Assembly: GCF_008692605.1 (NCBI RefSeq)
Contig: NZ_LFCT01000031.1
Coordinates: 1 to 58,643, forward strand
DNA length: 58,643 bases
Origin: Sphingobium estronivorans
Lineage (GTDB): Bacteria > Pseudomonadota > Alphaproteobacteria > Sphingomonadales > Sphingomonadaceae
Reading direction: 5' to 3'
Part shown: in pieces, positions 53,059 through 58,643 of the stretch
Numbering within the stretch: position 1 is the first letter of the stretch
How the letters are laid out: every line of letters starts with the position of its first letter
Program-made: the position numbers and the translations under genes
Notes under the pieces: model-generated
Databases searched by the model: none
Told to the model about the DNA's origin: nothing
What the model saw: the letters and a program-made list of their open reading frames with translations, nothing else

Positions 53059-54048
53059 ATGCGAGCAATGGTCCTGGATCAGTTTGGCGGCCCCGACGTG
53101 TTGCGGCTGGGCGAGATCGAACGGCCCCGCCCCGCGCCGGGCAACGTCGTCGTCCAGGTCGCCTTTGCCGGGGTCAACCCCGCCGACTGGAAGGTGCGCG
53201 AGGGCTGGCTGTCGTCCTTCCTGACGTATGGCTTTCCCTTCGTCCTGGGCTTCGACGCGGCCGGTATCGTCGCGGAAATCGGTGAAGGCGTGAGCGGGCT
53301 TGCCGTGGGCGACCGCGTGGTCGTCGCCTGCAACCAGGGCCGGGGCGAGCGCGGTTCCTATGCGGACTATGTCGCGTCCGATGTCGAGCGGGTCGTGAAG
53401 CTGCCCGATCATCTGTCGCTGCGTGACGCCGCCGCCCTGCCCACGGCGGGCATGACCGCATGGGAAGCCGTGTTCGATGTGGGCGGCGTCGCCAGCGGCC
53501 AGAAAGTCCTGGTCAATGGCGGGGCCGGCGGCACCGGAAGCTATGCGATCCAGCTGGCCAAAGTGGCGGGCGCGCAGGTCGCGGCGACATGCGGGCCGCA
53601 CAATCTGGACTATGTTCGCGGCCTCGGCGCGGATCTGGCGATCGATTATCGGCAAGGCGGGGTGCTGGACGCCGTCCGCGCCTGGGCGCCCGATGGCGTC
53701 GATCTGGTGATCGACACGGTGGGCCAGGGCAGCCTGCTGGATGCCGTGGAAATGGTGAAGCGCGGCGGCCTCATCGTGCCGATCACGACGCTGATCGCCA
53801 ATGAGCCGATGGCGGACGCCGCGCGCGCCGAGGCGCTGGGCGTCAAGCTGGCGGTGGCGTCATCGACCTTTCCCAATCAGGAACGCCAGTTGAAGGCGCT
53901 GGTGGACACGCTCGCGCGCGGCGTCATCCGTACGCCCGACATCCATGTCATGCCGCTCGAAGCGGCGGCGCAGGCGCACGAACAGGTCGCGGCGGGGCAT
54001 GTCCGCGGCAAGATCCTGCTCGACGTCGACAGCGCATTGGATCGATAG
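53059..54048 (+). CDS. Zinc-independent quinone-oxidoreductase-like MDR enzyme
   Basis: 329 residues from the ATG at 53059, which has AAGGAG at a good distance (the ATG at 53044 overlaps the upstream stop and lacks it). MRAMVLDQFGGPDVLRLGEI and GFDAAGIVAEIGEGVSGLAV mark the QOR/MDR fold; LVNGGAGGTGSYAIQLAK is the NADP-binding site. No zinc-ligand cysteines are seen. It likely reduces an enone or quinone in the pathway of the two barrel proteins. Confidence 0.88.
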   Translation: MRAMVLDQFGGPDVLRLGEIERPRPAPGNVVVQVAFAGVNPADWKVREGWLSSFLTYGFPFVLGFDAAGIVAEIGEGVSGLAVGDRVVVACNQGRGERGSYADYVASDVERVVKLPDHLSLRDAAALPTAGMTAWEAVFDVGGVASGQKVLVNGGAGGTGSYAIQLAKVAGAQVAATCGPHNLDYVRGLGADLAIDYRQGGVLDAVRAWAPDGVDLVIDTVGQGSLLDAVEMVKRGGLIVPITTLIANEPMADAARAEALGVKLAVASSTFPNQERQLKALVDTLARGVIRTPDIHVMPLEAAAQAHEQVAAGHVRGKILLDVDSALDR

Positions 54049-54058
54049 CCAGCCTGTG

Positions 54059-54082
54059 GCGGGCTGCTCACCGGCAGCCCGC
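54059..54082. terminator. Hairpin between convergent transcription units
   Basis: Perfect 9-bp stem GCGGGCTGC / GCAGCCCGC with a 6-nt loop, in the 50-bp gap between the quinone oxidoreductase-like gene and bcsZ. AAAAATTC follows on the plus side; there is no T-run, so it is a weak or Rho-assisted terminator at best. Confidence 0.45.
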
Positions 54083-54098
54083 AAAAATTCTCCGGCGA

Positions 54099-55109
54099 TC
54101 AGAGCGATTTGGCCAGCATCTGCAAGGCGGCGGCATAATAGTCATTGGCCAGCGGTTGCCGGTTCTTCAGGCCCAACGACCGGTCTGCGAGCGCGATGCC
54201 GCCAGGGGACAGGCCATAATCCGCTTCCTCGCCCGACCGAATGTCAATCCAGGCCGGTATGACGCTGCCGCGGCGGCGATAGTCGCGCCAATAATCGATG
54301 ATGGGCGATACCAAAGGCTGACGGCCGCTGGCGAGCGCATAGAGCGGAATCCGGATCGCATCGAAACCGAAGCGCGGCGGCTTTGAGGCGGCCGGCACAA
54401 TGCTGTTGGCGCCTGCAATATCCACCCAGTCTGTGGGCAATTGCCGGGGGCCGAAACGGGCAGCGGACAGCAGATGCTCGCTGTCAGCGATCAGCGGTCC
54501 CCACAGCGATGAACCGTCCAGCGATCGGAACCGGTCCAACGCGGGCCAGATGATATAGGACGGGTTGACCGTCACCAGATTGGGCGAGGAAAAGCCATCC
54601 AGCCCCGGCAGCAGCACATTGCGGCCGAACCGTTCGACGACCAGATGGGCAAGTATGGCGGCGCGGATTTCTTCGGACCGTCTGGCATAGGCGGGTTCGC
54701 GCCACGTCTCGGCCGCGCGCGCGAGCGCCCAGGCGATAAAGATGTCGCCGTCGGTCGCATTGTTCCGGTCCGCGACGGGGTCGGGCTGGCGCGGATCGTA
54801 CCGCCAGGAATAAAGGGCGATGTCCTTCCGCGCGAGGGTCGCTTCGGTCCAGCGAAGCATGGCGTCGAACGCGTTTCGGTCGTCGGCCCACAGCGCCAGC
54901 CACAGGCCATATCCCTGACCTTCGCTATGACTGATGCCGCCATTGCCATTGTCCACGACGCGGCCTGTCGGATCCAGAAAGCGGGCCTTGAATTGCGGCC
55001 ACATAAGGTCGCTATCGCCGCGCGCAAGCCGCCTTTCGCCAGCCCGGGCGCAGGACCCGGTCAGGGCCGCCAGCGAACCGAGGGCGAAGGTCCGGCGATC
55101 AACGGCCAT
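54099..55109 (-). CDS. bcsZ: Cellulase, glycoside hydrolase family 8 (BcsZ)
   Basis: 336 residues. The GH8 catalytic face is visible: GGISHSEGQGYGLWLALW (proton-donor Glu) and NATDGDIFIAWALAR (Asp). The N-terminus DRRTFALGSLAALTGSC has a twin-arginine-like pair and a lipobox-like Cys, so Tat export and lipid attachment are both possible. BcsZ trims nascent cellulose chains in the periplasm during secretion. It overlaps bcsD by 11 bp. Confidence 0.92.
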   Translation of the reverse strand: MAVDRRTFALGSLAALTGSCARAGERRLARGDSDLMWPQFKARFLDPTGRVVDNGNGGISHSEGQGYGLWLALWADDRNAFDAMLRWTEATLARKDIALYSWRYDPRQPDPVADRNNATDGDIFIAWALARAAETWREPAYARRSEEIRAAILAHLVVERFGRNVLLPGLDGFSSPNLVTVNPSYIIWPALDRFRSLDGSSLWGPLIADSEHLLSAARFGPRQLPTDWVDIAGANSIVPAASKPPRFGFDAIRIPLYALASGRQPLVSPIIDYWRDYRRRGSVIPAWIDIRSGEEADYGLSPGGIALADRSLGLKNRQPLANDYYAAALQMLAKSL

Positions 55110-55560
55110 GCCACAGATCCAGCGTCCCGGCGTTAAAGTCTATTCGACGCGTGTGCAGCGCAGGTCCGCTGCCCAATGCCCGAAACCAGCCGTCATAGGC
55201 GCCTTCCAGCACGGCGGCGATCAGTTCGGGCCAAAGCCCGTCCATATCGCCGTCCAGCCCCGGAGGCAGTCCCTGATGCCGGATGACGATGCCCTCATCT
55301 TCCATGTGAAAGATGACATGACCCCAGTCGAGCGCCGACCAGAGCCTGTTGAGCCTGCTGCCGAGCACGGAAAGATCGGCGGCGTCCCCGGCCGGTTCGA
55401 TCGCCGCCAGCCGATGGCCGACGGCGAGATAGAATCCCCGCGCCTGAGCCGGCGATGCCTTGTCCCGGATTTCGGCAGCCGTCAGCGCCATCAGCAGGGC
55501 GAAGCCCTGGGGGTGGCTCGCAGTGTCCGCCGGGACGGCCGTGCGCGTCGTTTCGTTCAC
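55099..55560 (-). CDS. bcsD: Cellulose synthase subunit D (BcsD)
   Basis: 153 residues from a GTG start (55560) that overlaps the bcsC stop. The pattern QGFALLMALTAAEIRD, GFYLAVGHRLAAIEP and GAYDGWFRALGSGPALHTRR matches AcsD/BcsD. BcsD forms a periplasmic octamer that helps align glucan chains into crystalline fibrils. Its presence places this operon in the bcsABCD type. Confidence 0.88.
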   Translation of the reverse strand: MNETTRTAVPADTASHPQGFALLMALTAAEIRDKASPAQARGFYLAVGHRLAAIEPAGDAADLSVLGSRLNRLWSALDWGHVIFHMEDEGIVIRHQGLPPGLDGDMDGLWPELIAAVLEGAYDGWFRALGSGPALHTRRIDFNAGTLDLWHGR

Positions 55561-58500
55561 TGACCGCCTCCAAGCGACTGGCGAATCCCGAGCAGCGAAC
55601 GGAATTCGTCATAATTGCCGAACGTGTTGATTCCCATTTGCCCCCCCACTCGCATGGAAGGGCTTACGCGATAGTAAATGGCCCCGTCGGCCGACAGCGC
55701 GAAACCCGTTTTGCTGATGCCGTCATAGGTCGAACGCACATCGTCATTCACAAGTTTCAACCGGTTGAGCAGCGCCTGCGCGGCATCGCTGGTGGGATAG
55801 ACGTTCGCGCCTGCCTGATCGTAGCTCTGATAGCCCGGCGCGAAGTTGCCGCGCACTTCCCACCGGCGGTCGTCATAGGCGTAACGGATCGGAAAGCTGA
55901 CGCTCAGGAAACTTTGCGGACTGAAATAGCCGCCATGGCCGAAGGTGAAGAAATTCTGATTATTGTCATAATCCTGATAATTGACGTTGATCCCGCCCGT
56001 CAGCGTCGAACGGTCGCCGCGCCACAGGCGCATATAGCCGCCGGCGTTCAACTGATAGCCCCAGTTGCGGCGCACATTGTCGCCGCGATAGCGGTGGACG
56101 CTGCCGTCGCCATAGAATCCGGTGCCGTCGCGGTCGTAACTGAAGGACAGGCCGCCGCCGGTGCGCATCACCTGGCCCCACCGTTCGCCCATGCCATAGG
56201 GTCCGAAAAGGCCGGGCACGTCGAGCAGCCGCTGACCGGTGACAGGATCGCGAGCGCTCGCGTCGGCGGCGATCGCGCTTGCCGCCCCGACAAGCTGCGC
56301 GTCCGTGGCCGGGTTGCGCGCGCCGGCATAGGACAGCACGCTATCCTTCACCGGCTGGCGTTCGAACCAGATCTTGCCCGAAGCGACGGACGAGAAGCGC
56401 GGGGTGACGGCGGCATGCCACACTGCCTTTGTGTCGCCGATGCCCAGCGGCGTCGTGCCGGCCTCCAATTGCACCAGCCCGCTTTTGTAGGATGCCGACA
56501 GGGCGACGCCGGAGGCATGCTGCGCCGCCACGGCGGCATTGCGTGGATCAACCTGTCCGACGATGGCCGCCGCTTCGCTGATCCCGTTGCCGCCGAAACG
56601 CGCGGCGCCCGAAGCCTCCGGCGTGCCGGCATCGAGCACGACCGCTTCCGCCTTCACCGCGACACGGCCATTGCCAACGCTGGTGGAGACTGCCGCGGAA
56701 CCGGTCAGTTCCTTGAGGCTGGAAAGTCCCTTTTCGCCCGACCGCTCGCGATAGCCGGTTTCCACGTCCGCCCGTGGGCCCGTGTCGCCGGTGAGCGAGC
56801 GAATGTCCGATTCCAGCCGGGCGAGCACCGGGTCGCCGATCGGTTCGGACGGCGGCCCCCCCACGAGAGCGGCGAAGGGCGCGTCGCCCGCAAATTGCCC
56901 TGACGCCGCGGGAGCGGACGGGACCTGACCGGGCGGGGCGGCATAGGCGGGCAGGCGGGACCCGCCACCCAGCGCGAACGGATTGACCGGCGCCGGCGCG
57001 GCGACCGCTCCCTGCGCGCGGAACGGATTGCCGCCGGCGCTGACCGTGCCGAACGGATTGGCGGCGGTCAGTTGCCCGGCATCCCCGCCGCCTGTCTGCT
57101 GGGCGTAGATTTCACGGGCGCGCTTCAGATACCGGACCGCCGCGCCATCATTGCCCCGGGCCTGCTCCATGCGGGCCGCGGCGATATAGACCTCGTGATC
57201 GTTCGGCATCTGCCGGATCGCGCGATCGACCGCCTGCCGGGCCAGCGTCGTGTCGCCCGCCGCGCCGGCCGTTTCGATAAGGGCGAGAAGGGCGTCCCGG
57301 TCATGGGGCGATTGCGCCAGGATCAGCTGATAGGCCTGGGCCGCGCGGGCGGGCATGCCGCCGGACCGATAGAGCCGGGCGAGCGCGGCGAGTACCTCGC
57401 GGTTGCCCGGGGCCGCGTTCCAGGCCGACTGGAGCAGATCGAAGGCCGGCGCATATTGCTGGGCGAGGCGAAGCCGGTCGGCCTGCGCGGCGGCCATGCT
57501 GCCGTTGATGCGGGCCAGGACCAGTTGCCCCTGCGCGGAGCCGTCCGCCATTTGCCGGGCCCGCTGGAGCGCGGCGGCGGCAAGGTCGTCGCGGCCCGTC
57601 TTGGCGAGCACGCGCATGATCGGCTCATAACCTTCGACATCGCCGATGTCGCCGGACATCGCCTGCTGCGCCAGCGCAGCGGCTCCGTCGGTGTCGCCCA
57701 GGTCATACAGCGCGTCGGCGATGGCGGCCTGCTTGACCGCGGCGACGCCGGCGGCGCCGCTCAACTGTTGCAGGGCGGCGCGCGCCTCCGCCTGTCGCCC
57801 GAGCGCGGCGATGTCGCGCGCCCGCTGGATCGCCCGATCCGTTTTCAGTCCGGCGGCGAAGCTGCGCATCTGCGTGGTGCGCTGCGCATCGGGAATGCGG
57901 TCGATCAACGCCTCGGCGGCGCCGGGCCGTTGGAGCGAGGCGTTGAGCAGCGCGGCGGCGTACAGCGCATCGGGATTGGCAGAGGTCGACAGGGACCGGA
58001 TCAGCGCGTCCGCATCCGATACCCGGCCGCGCCCAATCATGAACCGCGCATATTCATAGCGGATCCAGGGATCGTTCTGATCGAGCAACAGGCCGGACTG
58101 GAATTCCTGTTCGGCACTGACCTCATCGCCGCGGGCGATCGCGGCAAGCGCGCGGCCCCGCGCGGCTCTGCTCTTCAGGCGAAGTTCGGACTCTTCCCCG
58201 GCGGCGCGACCGGTCGACGCCTGGCGGTAAATGTCCGCCGCGTCGGCGTAGCGACCCTGTCGTTCGTAGATGGTGGCGAGCAGTTCGAGCGCCTGTTGCC
58301 GATCCGCATAGCCCGAGCGGACCAATTCCTCGGCCTTGCCCTGGGCATCGACCAGCCGTCCGTCCGCGAGCGCGGCGCGGGCTTCGGTCAGGCCGGCGTA
58401 GAAGCGCGACGTCGCCAGCGCGTCCGACCATTTCGAGGTCGTGCCCCGCCGCGACGCTTCCGCCAACAGGTCGCGTGCCTCGGCGAAGCGGTCCTGACGG

Positions 58501-58643
58501 AGCCGGACGACGCCCAGCCCGCCCAGGGCGTCGGCATCGCCGCGATTGCGGGCGAGCGCCCGCTCGAAGAGCGTGGCCGCCCCGGCGAGGTCGTTGCGTT
58601 CGAGCGCGCGAAAGCCCCCGGCGCGTGCGTCGCCGCCGGTGTC
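55557..58643 (-). CDS. bcsC: Cellulose synthase outer-membrane subunit BcsC (5' end beyond window)
   Basis: At least 1028 residues and still open at the right edge, so the N-terminus is missing. The N-terminal ~500 residues are tandem TPR helices (AAALQRARQMADGSAQG, YRSGGMPARAAQAYQLIL). A Pro/Gly-rich linker follows, then the BcsC C-domain, which includes LFGPYGMGERWGQVMRTGGG, RNWGYQLNAGGYMRLWRG and a final beta-strand set (MRVGGQMGINTFGN). BcsC guides cellulose through the periplasm and outer membrane. bcsA and bcsB are expected just to the right. Confidence 0.93.
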   Translation of the reverse strand, partial: DTGGDARAGGFRALERNDLAGAATLFERALARNRGDADALGGLGVVRLRQDRFAEARDLLAEASRRGTTSKWSDALATSRFYAGLTEARAALADGRLVDAQGKAEELVRSGYADRQQALELLATIYERQGRYADAADIYRQASTGRAAGEESELRLKSRAARGRALAAIARGDEVSAEQEFQSGLLLDQNDPWIRYEYARFMIGRGRVSDADALIRSLSTSANPDALYAAALLNASLQRPGAAEALIDRIPDAQRTTQMRSFAAGLKTDRAIQRARDIAALGRQAEARAALQQLSGAAGVAAVKQAAIADALYDLGDTDGAAALAQQAMSGDIGDVEGYEPIMRVLAKTGRDDLAAAALQRARQMADGSAQGQLVLARINGSMAAAQADRLRLAQQYAPAFDLLQSAWNAAPGNREVLAALARLYRSGGMPARAAQAYQLILAQSPHDRDALLALIETAGAAGDTTLARQAVDRAIRQMPNDHEVYIAAARMEQARGNDGAAVRYLKRAREIYAQQTGGGDAGQLTAANPFGTVSAGGNPFRAQGAVAAPAPVNPFALGGGSRLPAYAAPPGQVPSAPAASGQFAGDAPFAALVGGPPSEPIGDPVLARLESDIRSLTGDTGPRADVETGYRERSGEKGLSSLKELTGSAAVSTSVGNGRVAVKAEAVVLDAGTPEASGAARFGGNGISEAAAIVGQVDPRNAAVAAQHASGVALSASYKSGLVQLEAGTTPLGIGDTKAVWHAAVTPRFSSVASGKIWFERQPVKDSVLSYAGARNPATDAQLVGAASAIAADASARDPVTGQRLLDVPGLFGPYGMGERWGQVMRTGGGLSFSYDRDGTGFYGDGSVHRYRGDNVRRNWGYQLNAGGYMRLWRGDRSTLTGGINVNYQDYDNNQNFFTFGHGGYFSPQSFLSVSFPIRYAYDDRRWEVRGNFAPGYQSYDQAGANVYPTSDAAQALLNRLKLVNDDVRSTYDGISKTGFALSADGAIYYRVSPSMRVGGQMGINTFGNYDEFRSLLGIRQSLGGGQ

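Noticed and set aside
54059..54082. Considered as a standard Rho-independent terminator
   Set aside because: The stem is strong but neither strand has a T-run after it, so only a weak terminator call is kept.

Overview
The window looks like chromosomal DNA of a sphingomonad (Sphingomonadaceae, alphaproteobacteria; Sphingobium, Sphingomonas or a close relative). The main evidence is a Sphingomonas-type serine palmitoyltransferase with its own acyl carrier protein, two mitochondrial-type complex I accessory homologues (NDUFS4-like and NDUFA9-like), a CcmAB-type haem exporter, and high GC in the core. Hand counts give 42 of 60 bases G+C at 28021-28080, against 26 of 60 at 1801-1860 in the left island.

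Positions 1 to about 10567 are accessory DNA. The first 3.3 kb is an AT-richer tail of an integrated element. It holds a Cys-rich small protein, an HNH-type protein, a SIR2-domain protein of the antiphage kind, a small membrane-anchored protein, and finally a 45-bp 3' piece of tRNA-Thr(CGT) that looks like an attachment-site duplicate. A second segment (3288-10567) holds an excalibur-domain protein, a translationally coupled exported/DUF4230-like pair, a tandem paralogue pair separated by hairpin terminators, a RepA-like AAA ATPase and a tyrosine integrase. It abuts the 3' half of a DUF938 methyltransferase gene whose 5' half is missing.

Positions 10.9-35 kb are ordinary chromosome: a TAM41-like nucleotidyltransferase, a hybrid histidine kinase, spt and its acp, an NDUFS4-like protein, hrpB, a TauE/SafE permease, a polyprenyl diphosphate synthase, chorismate mutase, ccmBA with a zincin, pterin dehydratase, a lipoprotein and patatin pair, an EEP nuclease, radA, cvpA, an NDUFA9-like protein, proB, obg, two GNAT acetyltransferases and rpmA/rplU.

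Positions 35-50 kb hold a KefB-like antiporter, a DEAD-box helicase, the rplA-rplK-nusG-secE-tRNA-Trp block with two kinds of structured repeat in its gaps, pyrB with a degenerate dihydroorotase partner, a PYROXD2-like flavoprotein, a phosphoribosyltransferase, a bile-acid-symporter-type permease, an enoyl-CoA hydratase, a DMT exporter, a lipoprotein and a MarR regulator.

The last 8 kb holds tRNA-Gln, an AraC regulator followed by two dimeric alpha-beta-barrel proteins and a quinone-oxidoreductase-like enzyme, then on the minus strand a cellulose operon end (bcsC, bcsD, bcsZ) that runs off the right edge.

The best candidates for something not well described are the SIR2/HNH pair beside the tRNA-Thr attachment site and the TAM41-like gene beside the sphingolipid genes. 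All calls come from reading the sequence and family knowledge; no search was run.
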